Shown here piece by piece: positions 20,180 through 33,000 of a DNA stretch of 64,000 bases. The notes below the pieces were generated by a model, which did no database searches, was not told the origin of the DNA, and worked only from the letters and a program-made list of their open reading frames with translations. The translations under genes and the position numbers were made by a program. Where the stretch lies: contig NC_089318.1 in the NCBI RefSeq assembly GCF_036669915.1, forward strand, positions 6,615,849 through 6,679,848, written 5' to 3'. Position 1 is the first letter of the stretch; each line of letters starts with the position of its first letter. Origin of the DNA: Pocillopora verrucosa (Eukaryota > Cnidaria > Anthozoa > Scleractinia > Pocilloporidae).

Positions 20180-23100
20180 TCATTTCCCAGCTTGCTTTCT
20201 TAACATGATGTAAATGTTTTCTTTAATCCATTCCTTGTTGTGTGGTTCATACAAAGATGTCTGCTTTGGGTGTTGTCTGTTGAGAGAGAGAAGTGAAACA
20301 CAAACAAAACCCCAAAAAGTCATCAAAATCTAACCAACAATTGAACAAAAGAATTTTACAAACTAACTATTCCCTGTTAAAAACAACATACAGGTTTATT
20401 CCAGGTAAGAACTTTCCCTATGTGAAAAACTGGGGAAGGAACTTCATATTGTAAAAATTCCAAAATGTTTTGGGACCCATATACTTAAAAATTTAGATCA
20501 TCCAAACTTCTCATGATTAGTCATTTCCCTTTCATGACAGCAAAGTGGTGCAGGCTGTTGTATGTCAAGTGTTACTTGTCTAAAGCAGCCAAGTGCTGTG
20601 AGCGTACAGCCTTTCTATCGCAGGATAATCCCTAGACAATTCCTCAACTGAAGCTTTCCTGAAGAATTGCAAGCAACTTGGATGGAGGAAGGTTTTGTGA
20701 GAGTAAGGCCCCTTACAACACAACAAAATGGAACAATTTAAAATTGGTGTGGATATGAACCTGATCATCTACTTTTCTAGTCACGTAATACTAAATGTAA
20801 TAATAACATTAATTGACCATTCCCCAAATACAGCTTATCAGGACCAATACAAACAAATTGCAAATAAACATAGAGTTTTTAAAAATTCCAACTGGCCAGA
20901 GGCAGATCAGCTGGTTATACAGCTGTTTTCAGAAAAGTTGTGAGAAAAAATGAAAAAAAGCAGGTGACAATCTTGCAAGGTAATCTGGTAATAAGAGAAA
21001 CAGATATGGACAAATGATCTACTGAACAGGGGATAAATATCAACATAGACATGAATACCATCAGTTCAAAATGATAGAACATTATGTTGCAAACAGTTTT
21101 TTCTTAAGGTGTCTACTAATTCACTCTAGTCGAGTTTGCATCATTTTCGTCATTGATTAGGGTCAGTTAGTTAGTTCTTTTCATTTTTCAACAAATTAAG
21201 AAGTAAAAGTCAGTCTTGCAAACAAAATGAATTCATAAAACACCTATGCCTAGGCCTCTCCTTACAGTGATGTTTTCTCTGATTTCCCTGAAACCCTGAG
21301 GTCCTAGAACCATGACCTGAAAACTACTGACAATGTCTTTTGGCGTTGTCACATGCAGTTTAGCACCTTTATTCCACCACCCTTTCTGCAAACAGCTGTT
21401 TACAAAATGCAGCCAAGGAGTTAAACTTGGGGCAACCAAGAATGAATCCAGTGAGTAGCAGCAAGGAGGGCTTGAACCCAAGACAACAAGATTACAAGTT
21501 CAGCAGCCTAACCACTCTGCCACACTGCCTCCTGCAAGTACCCAAAGTATCAAGCCACTAAACTACTGATCACTACAGCCTACAAATCTACAATGTAGGT
21601 TTGCAGCAAGTTTGTTAGGGAGCTGTTTTTAGAATGGTACACCAAACAAGACAGGTCTGTCAAATTGTCGATATAGTCGAACAGTTGGCTGATGTCGTAT
21701 GTGATTGACGGGGTGCTTGGGTTGGACTTCTTAAGGTATTCTTCAAATATCTTGCAAACTCCTGAAAGATACAGTTAATGGAATATTATTAGAGATGCTG
21801 CTACATTTTTTAAACAAGTTCTAATCTTAACTGCCCCATCTGGTGGCTATATATTTCCTTGAAAATTAGTTGAGAGAATCTGGGGTTTCAAAAAGATATG
21901 CCAATCAAGCTGATTAAATTTTCTATTCCCTTACTTGTTAACTGAAAAGTGAAGCTATTGTAGGGAAACTATATATATTCAATGTGTGTTTTCACACTCT
22001 TTTAAGCTTACAAAACTTAACAACTTTCTAAAACTTATTCCTCAAGTTTTTTAGATTTCATGAAGTATTATACAACTCTCGCGTATCAAAATAATGTGAA
22101 AATTTTAAACTGCCTCAGGTTCTTTTGCCCTTGTTGACCAAACATTTTCTATGAAAAACACTCAATGTTGCTTAGAAAAAATAACTTTCTATCTAGAACA
22201 TGACCTGTACAAACTATGTCCAGTGATTCACCAATGAAACTGGCAAAGGCATCCTCACAAAAACTGATACTTCAAAACTGTCAGTAGCAAAATTGTTTTC
22301 AGGGGATTTTCTTTGAAATAGTGCAATTTATCATCCAATCATGTTAAGTTGGGAGAATTGTTCAACCCAAGAAGCATTTAACCCCACTTAGTGATTTGGT
22401 TCAATATTTGGTAGGGTACAGTATGTAAAATGGAATTTCACAAGTTAAGGTGTGACACTGTGCCACTTGGGAGAGCACTCACTTCCCACCTCCGAGGCCT
22501 GGGTTTGACTCCTGTACCTGACATTACTTGAGGGTTAAGTTTGGTTTGGTTCACCTTCTTGTTCTTTTTCAGTCCTCCCTTCACCAGAACCAACACAAAG
22601 AATTCCCATTTGAATCAGAAAACAGGGAATGAAGATTCACCCCTAAAATCCAATTTATTATTATAATTTTACCTTCCATGCACTCATCTTTAGTTTCATA
22701 ATCAGAGTATGTCCTGGATTCTGGCTTTGCACTGGGTTGAATTAGAAGAATGGTGTGACTCTGCAAAGAGAACAATACACTCCTTTAGTTTACGTCTGTG
22801 AAATCTCATACCAGCAAGGGTTTCCATAAGTTGTTTCAATGAACAAATAGATTCCATGTTGCCATGTATCTGTTCAGCAGTAGATCGCAGATGACATCAA
22901 AATGTGGTAAGAAAAAAACGTAGCACACAAGGCACAGCTGAATGAGTCACTGAAACTCTTATCACAATTTGACATCTTCTCTGATCTATTACAGCACAGA
23001 CCCATTGTTCTATAGGATAAAAAAGCAAAATGTTGTTTACAGTGACATCATCTACGTGTCTATGTTCTAATGGATCATGAGAAAGAACTAATGAAAATGC

Positions 23101-23896
23101 GTGTGCAATTCAGCTTATCATCCAATTCCATTGAAACTTCCGTGTTAGAGACAAGAGTGTCCTCTCATGTATTCTTGAAGAGTTCACAGGTACATCATCA
23201 CTATGAAAATAGTAATAGTTCTTTGTGCCAAAGTTTCCCACAAAGAAAGGGATATTATTAGACATCTTGTTGTATCACCATACAAGGGATGGTGCATCTA
23301 TCGCTTTCTTTAGACCAGTGGTGGAGATGAAATTATACAAAACATGATAAGCTACAAATTCCGGAAGTGGGAGGGCGCTGTTGCTAGCGTCCCCCATCAT
23401 CATGGGTGAAGTTTCACTATTCTTCTGAGAAAATGATGACCAGAATTTTTCTCCAGCTACTGCAAATTATATAACGAGTGCAGACTACGCGATCTCTGTC
23501 ACTCAGAGTCTTTGCCAGTTTTTACAAGCATTAGAGAGAACTTGAGTTTGAGAATCTTAAATTTACATGTCGACTACATAATTTCGAATTCAACGGATTA
23601 TTTGCCAAGTCCTGGCAAGGCTTTCTCCAAATAATAACAAGGGTGTTGATTGATGAGTAATGACTTTCTACTTAATGCGTTTATCGTGAACATACTGTTT
23701 TTAAAATGAGAAAACCGAAAAAAAGATTGTTTAAAAGAAAGAGTCACGTCAACATATGCATAATCATACAAACATTTCACCAAAGCAATTCATTGGAGCC
23801 GTGCACTGCGAAACTCGATAAATTTCTACTTTCTGCAGCTAAATCAGAGAACAACTGCATCCCAGAGAGTTGATACAACTACTTGAGACTTACCAT
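20180..23896 (-). CDS. ERH: Enhancer of rudimentary homolog (ERH)
   Basis: Small nuclear protein that acts as a dimer in RNA metabolism, splicing and heterochromatin-linked RNA decay. Coding exons on the minus strand: 23894-23896 (the ATG alone, followed directly by GTAAGT), 22673-22760, one starting at 21761, and 20180-20276. The match to ERH is residue by residue. Exon 2 gives [20 protein letters not shown] and ECMEG. Exon 3 gives [14 protein letters not shown], then [20 protein letters not shown] and SCLVY. Exon 4 gives [20 protein letters not shown] and QAGK, then stop. The family is about 100-104 residues. The last junction is uncertain. No GT donor directly after SCLVYHSK fits the phase of exon 4. 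Usable donors near 21,585-21,595 would add about 15-20 residues after SCLVY. A diverged splice site, a missed short exon or a real insertion are all possible. Confidence 0.88.
21420..21540 (-). mobile_element. tRNA-derived SINE head in ERH intron 3
   Basis: The minus strand starts near 21,535 with GGAGGCAGTGTGGCAGAGTG, which contains an A-box-like TGGCAGAGTGG. About 35 bases on, GGGTTCAAGCCC is a B-box. The rest of the element probably runs down to about 21,235. This differs from the SINE at 2,924-3,255. Confidence 0.6.
22440..22575 (+). mobile_element. tRNA-like SINE fragment in ERH intron 2
   Basis: The plus strand shows an A-box-like GCCACTTGGGAGAGC and a B-box-like GGGTTTGACTCC with tRNA-like spacing, followed by a pyrimidine-rich tail. 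It is degenerate and no flanking duplication was identified. Confidence 0.45.
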
Positions 23897-24204
23897 GTTG
23901 GGAGGAAAAACGTTTGAAATCGATGAAAATACACAGATAGCCACGTGAAGACCAAGAGACACTTCTTTTGCTTTCGGCGCCTTCGCGATTGTGTCGAATA
24001 TCCATATAAGGAGAATCCCTCCTGAAACGCGTAGGGACTGGTTCAGAGAAAATAAACCAATGAAACACTTTGTAAGAATAAAAGCAAAGTTTGAATTAAA
24101 GAAAGGCGGCCGATGTGAATTCTGAGGTTTGCTTCTTTGCGATGACCGAAGATTTCCATGCACGGTCGCAGTCGCTCTGACACCGTCATGATTATTACGA
24201 ATTT

Positions 24205-24430
24205 CACCAGTAAGCTTGCAATCTAACTGATAACAGTTATGATAACGTCATTAACGGCGCTCAGTATGTTAACGAACCTTTGTTTGGTTCTTCTGTTGCT
24301 ATTTGCCGACCCGTTTGTTCCGAAATTTTACTTTCAGTTAACGGAAAAAAGCTCTATGTTCTATACTGTGAAAGAGCGCGCTGTTTCAACCGACGACAGC
24401 ACGCGTTATATTCGAACTTTAGTATAACCA
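24205..24430 (+). repeat. Dispersed repeat, partner of 6,150-6,470
   Basis: See the minus-strand copy near 6,150. It abuts the ERH 5' flank. The shared end AGAGCGCGCTGTTTCAACC continues into GCGTTATATTCGAACTTTA in both copies. Confidence 0.55.
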
Positions 24431-24537
24431 CTCGTATGATTACAGACCGGCCTCCGCTCAGTCCTATTGCCATTATTAGTAATGGTAATAGGACCGAGTG
24501 GAGTCCAATTCTGTCTGTAATCATACGAGTGATTAAC
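24428..24537. repeat. Palindromic element with nested hairpin
   Basis: The outer arms CACTCGTATGATTACAG and CTGTAATCATACGAGTG are perfect inverse complements. The centre (CCTATTGCCATTATTAGTAATGGTAATAGG) is a second palindrome. The right arm recurs at about 38,778-38,800 beside the second copy of the neighbouring TIR element. Confidence 0.75.
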
Positions 24538-24620
24538 AAAATCAGACGACCGCGAAGCGGGAGTCCAATTTGTCAATCACGAGTATGATTGCAGACGGAA
24601 TTGGACGACACGAAGTCCTG

Positions 24621-24930
24621 TAACCAATTAATAATAACCATTACAATTTCCGAAAAAAAAAATTTGGACAAACATCTCCAATAGGGACCATGTCTAAAGC
24701 TTAAAATTTAGAAATTTCCCAGTTTTCTTTCCAGGGTAAGTGGTTGTTGCTATGGTTATTGTGATCAATTCTGTGATTGGATTTAGCTGACTGGACTTAG
24801 AATGATTGGCTGCTTCAACTGTCCGATTACAGCTAACTGTCCGATAACAACTGTACAGAGTGATTAGTGAAATATAAAGCAGCTGATGCACCAATCACAT
24901 TTGAGGAAATTATAATGGTTATGATTAATT
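24621..24930. repeat. TIR element (MITE), first of two copies
   Basis: The left end TAATAACCATTACAATTTCC and the right end GGAAATTATAATGGTTAT are near inverse complements. The interior contains TGTGATTGGATTTAGCTGAC and CCGATAACAACTGTACAG, and these blocks recur in the copy at 38,841-39,121. Length is about 300 bp with no coding capacity. Confidence 0.65.
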
Positions 24931-25654
24931 TTGTGATAGCAAGTGTTTCATTGAATGGGTTGATACGCCGTCTAAAAACAATTCGCCATATAACAATCTT
25001 TCATAAGTAGTAACTCAGTAAGTTAGAAAAGTGAGGTATTTGTTTATAATTAATTAATCTATGTAACTTTCATTCTGGTAATATTTGAATTCTCCAAAAC
25101 AATTTGTTCACTGTAAAAAGTTGAGCGAAGTTTTAAGTCCTACTACAAATACACTTTAGGTAAGTCTTAACCAAACCATTGAATTTGTACATTTATTCCG
25201 TAGATTGCACGGCAGAAAGGAAATAATTCACGGGGTGAAAGCCGCATTAAATCCTCTTGAGTTTCGAAAAAACTGAACAGGGGCAAATCTTCGTATATTA
25301 ATCGTCGATGGAAGTTAATATGAATTTCCGTAAGATAACTATAACTGTTTTTGAAGAAAAATCGTCTTGATAGTCATCCAACTCGAGTTTGTTTGCCAAA
25401 CCAGTGCTGTTGTTCATTCGACAGTTGACATGCACTTTGAGTTTTCCCACGCGCTCCCTAATTGGTGTCAAATTGAGACAAATGTTACAAACCTTTGCAA
25501 TCACCTTCATCTTCACGCAGATAAAAATTTTTCGGTGAAGCCTCTCTCTGTAAAATGAATTGCCTCTGTTCTCTGTTCTCGCTACTTGCTAAAAATTGTT
25601 CAGTTTATGCAGGTTTCTTTTTGCGATAATTTGTTTTAGGTTTAAAAATAAAAA

Positions 25655-25783
25655 TGTTATTCACCAGCCTAGGTCGGTCCATATTGGGAAAAACTGTGCT
25701 TACTGTCTTGTGTACCGCCTGAGGCCGCAAGTCCTCGGGCACAATTTTTTCCAAATACGGACCGACGTAGGATGGTGAATAAC
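25655..25783. repeat. Hairpin element (inverted repeat, about 130 bp)
   Basis: GTTATTCACC..CCTA.GTCGGTCC at the left end is mirrored by GGACCGACGTAGGATGGTGAATAAC at the right end, and the arms continue toward a CCTGAGG/CCTCGGG centre. Open frames crossing it are likely by-products. Confidence 0.7.
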
Positions 25784-25789
25784 ACGCAT

Positions 25790-26960
25790 ATCTTTCACTT
25801 TTCTTCTCTTTATCTTCAAAATTAACAAAGGTGCAAACAAGGAATCCCTCTTGTAAGTCCAGTGAATCACATTGGTTGAGTACATAAAACTTCAAGAGCC
25901 TTACTACATTCTGCCCCAAGCCAACTCGCATGGCAGTGCAAAGTAAACACAATCATGTCAGCTTTTACCGGTTCTGTTGGGTAAACATATTGCCCAAGGC
26001 AATCTATAGGTGTTAGTCTAGGTTGGACTTTCTGATCTAAATATCCCTGTTGCTTGCTGTTCTAGAATGCTTTTAAACGTTTAGAAATATCAAGACAAAG
26101 TGTAATTTGTTGGCCTCATGCCACTAGTGACGTGAGCACGTTTAGTTTAAGGTTTTGAACGCGCAACTCTCTTGCAGGAGACAATGTTTCTCAACCCAAC
26201 TAGCATCACGGGGTTAAGGTTGCACAAGCTCACAGTTTTATCCAGGAATAGTATGCATGACTGATCACAACACAGTTGCTCCAGCTCACCATACCACGGG
26301 ATAATGGATCTAGGGTGTCCATGTAAACTATCGTCTTCACCCTTGAACAGTGTTAATGAAATAATAACACTGTGCGTTCATCTCATCCTTGTTTTTTTAG
26401 CCATAGGTGAAAATATGATTTATAGAAACAGCGATTTTGCCTTTCTTTCAACAAATGGTTTCGAAGTCTACTTTGTAACTTAAACTCAGGAGGAAAGGTT
26501 TCGAATCCTGTTTTCCTGTAATTTATCTTTACCAGTTCACAATGAGGATCACTTCGTTATCAATTTATTCTTTAATCCTGTCAACATTTCTTCACAATAA
26601 CATCAAGAGGTTATACAGCGGTGACTGGTCCCTGTGAAGCTCGGGTTAACAATATATACCTGGAAAAATCAGTTGCAGATGTCGTAAAAGTTCTAAAAAG
26701 TCTACTTCTAAATGCTAACAAATAAAATACGCTGTTCTGAACGCTATTACTAGGCTAATACTGATTTGCTGAGGAAATTATTTACAAGGATATTCTGTAG
26801 AAAATTCAACGACCGCGAATTTATAACTTAAAAATAGCAACAACAACTGCAACAAAGTTAAAGCATGCAGTTCAGAGAGATGTAAACAATATCGTGGACG
26901 TTGGAAAAGGAACTGTTGGATGAAATGAAAAATCTAAATCCAGCTTTGAATTTTGCCTGG
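25790..26960. other. Gene-free stretch downstream of NXF1
   Basis: No coding exon was recognised. A 115-codon minus-strand open frame (25,605-25,952) overlaps the hairpin element and has no known motif. The end nearest 26,960 should include the NXF1 3' untranslated region if the distal terminal exon is used. Confidence 0.4.
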
Positions 26961-26962
26961 AG

Positions 26963-27001
26963 TTATTTTACAAAAGCTTCAGGCGGAATCCTACCACTAT
27001 C
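26963..27001 (-). other. NXF1 terminal coding exon, distal copy
   Basis: Acceptor CTTTTCCGTTTCAG, then in-phase coding for [12 protein letters not shown] and TAA. It matches the conserved NXF1 C-terminal end (K/S-G-x-I-P-x-x-A-F-x-K) that completes the TAP-C domain. Confidence 0.85.
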
Positions 27002-30000
27002 CTGAAACGGAAAAGAAATAGTGTGTGGTGAAGAACATAAAATATACGAGGCTTCTGCACTATTTAAAATACAATAGAATTTCTATCGTAAAATAAGTTG
27101 TGGTTTGTCATCGTGGTAATTAAATAACACTTTTAAAAGTGGAGTACACTTGTTTGTCTCACGATGCGGTCACTTCGGATGTGGATCATAACGTTTCTTT
27201 TGCATATTGCTAGTCTTCTTCTGGCGATGAGGTCGACTATGTACGCGTCACCTATAAACTGTTGTGCTCAGCTGTGATTAGATGGAATTCCACGGCTGTG
27301 ATTGGCGCATCTTCGCAATAACTTTCGGATCAGTTTTTGTTCCTTTTTTTTTTTTCCTTAATAAAAATTTTGCATTTTGCATTTTGCATTGCATTTTTTG
27401 CCTGGAGTTATTTTACAAAAGCTTCTAGCGGAATCCTCCCGCTCTCCTAAAACGGAAAAGAAGTAGTTTGTGGTGAAGAACATAAAATCTACGAGGCTTC
27501 TGCACTATTTAAAATACAAAAGAATTATATCGTAAAATAAGTTGTGGTTTGTCATCGTGGTGAATAACACTTTTAAAAGAGGAGTGCACTCGTATGTCTC
27601 ACGATGTGGTCACTTCGGATGTGGATCATAACGTTTCTACTGCATACTGCTAGTCTTCTTCTGGCGATGAGGTCAACTGAGTTGCGTCACCTATAAACTA
27701 TTGTGTTCAGCTGTGATTAGATGGAATTCCACGGCTGTGATTGGCTCATCTTCGCAATAATTTCTGATCAGTTTTTGCTCATTATTTTTTGGTCAAAATG
27801 TAACGATGATGCCCAACGAGTTAACTGCGGCTGGAGTATTTTGAGTGTAAAATTACAAAAAACTATATGAAGGAAATCAAAGGAGAAATGATTCTGTGCG
27901 AGGCTAAATTTAACAGAAATCGACTGTACCTTTAATGAAGAAAACGCCATTGCGGCTTTCTCGAAGTTCCAATTATTTTGAGACAGGCACCTACGAGGCA
28001 ACAAAAACCATCAGCAAAAGGGTACTAGCATACATTCAGAGTAACAGGTTTTCCCTTATAGATGACAGACATTTGCTTGAAAACTAGTTAAGGACAACCC
28101 CCGCTAGCAAACAAGTTGTCCTATTAGATGGCTAGTGACACCTGTGGGCAAATCCTGTGTTCTGATTGGCTGTCTGAGCAGGTAAGATGGAATGACTTAC
28201 CCGCTCGGGGTTGCCCGCTTAGATCCCGCGCAGAGAAAACATTGCGTGGTGCGGACTTACAAAGTTTGTCATTTTTGGACAAGGTCGGCGATGCAGTCGC
28301 AAAACGCGGCATAAGACCGTACATGTACGTCGATACGGTCCAGAGTAGATACACGTTTATTACTTCTAGGCTTACAATGTTATATCAGATTTAGCAATGG
28401 TCATTACCGAGGGTATACTAACAGCTTTGAGAAACAACGCTTTTTCTGATGCTACTCACTTGTACGACCACTCAACGTTCATTGTCGACCGCTCTGCAAA
28501 CTGGAGAATCATCTGCTGCTGCTGCAAAACGAATTCCAGTTCACTGATTTTTAGAAAGTTGTCTATTTCGAATTAAGAAGACAGGAAGCAAACCGGCGTG
28601 TGAGAAATTTGGGAAGCTGTCCCGCGCGCAGTCTTGAGTGGATTTTAAGTTGCCAAAACGACTCTCCCATGAATAGCGCGACAAGAATTCAGCTAGTTGC
28701 GAATTGTATCAACGTGACCTCCTTGAGAACCTCGTTCGCCAAACAAAGTTGTATCCGATTCACATATGGGAAACATTAAAGAAGAAACTACAATTAAATT
28801 ATACATTACTGGAGCGTGTAAAGCATCAGTAACTTATTAAAAAACGTCGAGTGATTACTAAAAATGGCAGACCAAGCAGCGATTCGTAGCTGCGATAACA
28901 TGACACATAAATGAAAGTTTAAGTTAAAACATCAACATGAGACTGGAATTGGTTTTTTGCCACCAGTTAACCAGGGTATATCAGGATAAAGATTTGTAGA
29001 TATGGCTTCTCGATATCTGCGACAAGAGTATACCATCTATCTTCGGGGAAAAAAAATCTTAACGAAGAGAAAGGAAACGGAGAGACAAGCCATGCCATAT
29101 CCCTAAACGTCTCTTCCCACATCATCAAGAAAGCGGTTTTTTTTACCTGTGGAGTTGCTGATGAAAAAGCAGGAACAGCTGAAACGACTTGTAGCGTTTC
29201 AGTGCTGTTGGTGGCAATCGTACTTTCAACAGCCGCACCCTAAAGCGGTGAAAAGAAGAGTTAATTTATTACCTAAAGGCAAAGTAATCTTTGGTCGTTT
29301 AGCGATGAGTATGAGATGAAACGAACCAGAACGCTTGTCGTCCAAGCATGATTAAAATCTCAGACTTGCAGATTGATACGCGTTAAATTTTCTTAGTTTC
29401 TGTTTAACAGTTAAATGCATTTGCTTACCTGCACTTGAGAAGGCGAAGCGTGGCTAATATGCAGCTCATCATTAATTATACTCAGCCTAAAATATATAAA
29501 CACTACTGATTAGAAACTTTTAGCTAATAAATAACTAAGTACTGAAAATTTACAGCAGTTTTAAGGGATTGCTTTTAACTGTAGAGGTAAAATTTCTTTT
29601 CGGTTCGGGTACTATCAGGAAGTTTCGTGTCCACTTTACATAGGTTCACAACCACAAATTAGAGAACAAAAGTATTTTCTACAGGCCTCTTTCTTCGTTG
29701 ATTGCTGCTCTGTTACTGTGCTGTTTCGCAATAAATAATAATGAGTCCAGTTGAATACAATACAATTACCCCACCCTATAATAGACAATAGTACCATTTC
29801 ATTAGACAGAGGAATATTGCATATTATTCTCGTACGTAACTCATGTTCCAAGCCCTGCTGTTTGTAAGATCAAGCTCTTCATTGACTTAGGACCATATTA
29901 AGTCAAAATATTCCACACCAAGCGAGCTTCTCACCTCTAACTCTATACAATACTATTGATACTCAGTTGCACTTTGAACATTACTTACGCGCTTCCACCA

Positions 30001-33000
30001 GCAGCAGGAACAGCGATAAATACTCTTGTAAAAGACCTCAATGTTTTAGAGTCTGTTGAAATATCAAAACATTCAGTTAAATTAAACTCAAGTCAAATCG
30101 ACGGATGAAGACACTACCAGTAAGTTTATGGTGAACATTAGCGGAGTTTTTAGCTGTATGTATGCTTGACGGTTTAGAACGGATACCAAATACATGCCAA
30201 GAAAATGACTCCTATGTTCGTTTTGTTTTATGCTCGGCACAAAGAAACCTCTTCCCGAATAAATCTCATTTTACTGCTTTTTTCAATAACACAACAGCTC
30301 TAGGGCTGCGTTTTGAGCTGCCTTCAACCATTATCGTAAGGAATACCGAATACGAATATAAAACAAAATGAATCAAAAATGAACCCTTTTGGACTCCGCG
30401 AGGAGTTACAGTTATTTTCTAGAGGGGATCGCGACATGATTGACGGCAACGTGAAATGCAGTGTGCATACGTCTCACTGAAAAGCGCTCTAACGCGAGAC
30501 ATTGTATTTCTGTTTTGTTTTGGGGCATGTTGTTCGATGCTTTTGATGCAACGTAGCACATTGACTTTGCTAGTACATCACCAAATTAAAAAACAGTTAG
30601 GGTAGGTTGAGACTAAGTTTATCATTGAGATGAGGGCGAATGGGCGGGAAACGAATGGAGAGAGGGAACAGAATAAAAGCGACAAAAAGCGGTGGACTGA
30701 GACGGTGAACATATGTCTATTTTCCTTCTCACCATTCCCAGTTATTCTCCTTGTTCCCTACCGGAGCCTTGTCCAGGGATATAAAACTAAGATAGCTTAC
30801 TTACTCTCTAAGAACAATCCTCTGACCGCAAAGGACAAGCAGGAAGGCTAGATGAAAAACATAGCATTTAATCAGGGTTATTGTTAAATCTGCAGGTCTC
30901 TAAAAGCGAAGTAAGGAGTCAATTAACAAGAATCAATGCCAGGATTCACTAAGGCAAAATACCCATGATGTTAGCTAAACGAGAACAACTCAGTACAGTA
31001 AATTACGCAAAAATACAAAACAATCATAGATAAGAATGGACTAAGCTACAGTAGATTGTTACAAACACTACTTCGGTGCAATAACTTACCAAGGCCAGAC
31101 TAACATCGACAGTGAAACTTGACAAATCATGCTTTGTGCTGGGCAGCTCATTCAAAAATGCAACAACAGAGAGTTTTGAATGCTTCAAAAAACTGCTTCG
31201 ACGCTCTGCAAACAAAGTCCATTGTTAAATGAACGTACAATTGTGTCTCACAAAACAGCGAGAGTATATCACGTCAGCTGCAGCCTGTACAAATCATATC
31301 CGTTTCCTCTCAGCCATATGGGAGCTTCGCAATGGCGTGTTGTTAGTTTGCTCTTTTTACCTCAGGTCCTCTCCTGGCGTGACTATCATTGGCTAGAAGG
31401 AAGCGGAAGTGACTGCTAGGCAGGTTAAGTTAGCAAATGGCTGTCCAAAACACCTCCCCTCTGGAACTTACCGTGTCATTCGCTCTGATGAAGGGCTAAC
31501 GCTCGAAAAATCAGCTTCAAAAACTTTCTACGGTGGCCAATTAACATTATCAAACCATATGCTGTATTATCAACTCAGTTAATGAAACTAAATAATTCCA
31601 TTGTACCCAAGGCCAGGATGAAATGTGATTTCCAAAAAGCTATCTTAGAGATTTTCAGCAGGGTGATCGAAAAACATAGCTTTCCTTCATGGAATGTTTT
31701 TCATGTAATTGTACAAACGTAACAACTTTTAGCAATTGTTAACATTACCTGGGTCAGCGACTCTTTTCAAGTTTCGGCTGTACTTCAAGTAATCACCAAG
31801 TGAAGGGGCCCTGGTCAAGAGATAAAACAAATTTGACATGCGCAAAAGACTCCAATTGATAACACAACTACAGATGATGATGATTCTTTTATTGAGTTTT
31901 AACATACAGCTGTAACTTGACCTATTCATTAAGGAAGATTTGAATACAGCTGTTGTTCACTAAACAAACACACTGACCTTTGACCACCGCGATCCTTCCC
32001 TAATGCTTCTGTATTGACACACATGGAAAATATTGCCTGCAAAAAACCAAATTGTCAGCACTCTTAATTTCAACGAAATCAGTGTCGTTGCAAGAAGATT
32101 ACTAACCTTCTCTCAAGCATGGGGCACGAGAAATTCTTCACTCTCATCCGGGGCATTTGCACGATTTTGGTAGATTACGAGCAGTTCCTTTTTCTTGGCG
32201 AAATCGTGTCGCAAGTTAATAGCAATCAGCGAGAAATTTTTTTCCCAGCACGCCTCGCTTTCAGGGTTCACGAGGCAGTGGGATGATTATCTTTTTTCGC
32301 TGGGTAAGAGGAACTGCTTAAGAGGGACTGAGTAAAAGGTACTAGTTAAGAGAAACTGGGTAAGAGGGACAAGCAACATGTTCGCCTCTCTGAGCTACCC
32401 CTTTAGCTAAGACTGAAAGACATGTCAAGTCATAATCACTGGATATTTCTTACAATCCATTACCTGATCATGGTAAGCTTGAAGAAGGCCTTGTCTGTTG
32501 TCTGTGTCATAAATCTTAAAATATCTAAAAAGGAGAAATAAAGTTGTGCCCGGTAGATTGCGCCAGACTGGGGCACCACCTTGAACATCAAATACTCAAA
32601 ACATCTCATGTTTTAACATCAGGATGATGAATGACAAATTAATACTCCCAGCCAAACTCAATTTTGAAAAAAGTAGAAAGTAAAATACTAGTTGGGGCTT
32701 AATTTTCTGCGATAATATTCCTTAAATGGCAGTTTACCTGTGAGTTTTAATTGATTCCCCAGTACTCACAATAGCCAGAATACATTAAACCAGTGAATAC
32801 TCAAATCAAAGTTTTGATTGGGCTCTTGAAGAACTCAGAAACTTCAAATAATTATATAGAATGTCTTTCACTTAAAAACTCTGAACAGGCACCTGAAAGA
32901 AGTGGAATGCATATTCTCTGTTTTTCTATACTTTTGGTTAAGAAATAACCATTGAGGTGATTAGTCAAATCAAGGCCATCATTGGTACCAAAAGAGAATA

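Larger units (their letters stand above)
26940..27780. repeat. Tandem duplication, about 390 bp per copy, around the NXF1 last exon
   Basis: The segment at 26,950-27,345 recurs at 27,398-27,778, about 445 bp apart. It runs from the terminal exon and its acceptor through the adjoining intron, including the AACACTTTTAAAAG and GATGTGGATCATAACGTTTC blocks. Scattered substitutions indicate it is not very recent. Confidence 0.85.

Noticed and set aside
28128-28394. 88-codon plus-strand frame
   Set aside because: It lies in an NXF1 intron on the opposite strand, with no domain or splice context; probably chance or repeat-derived.
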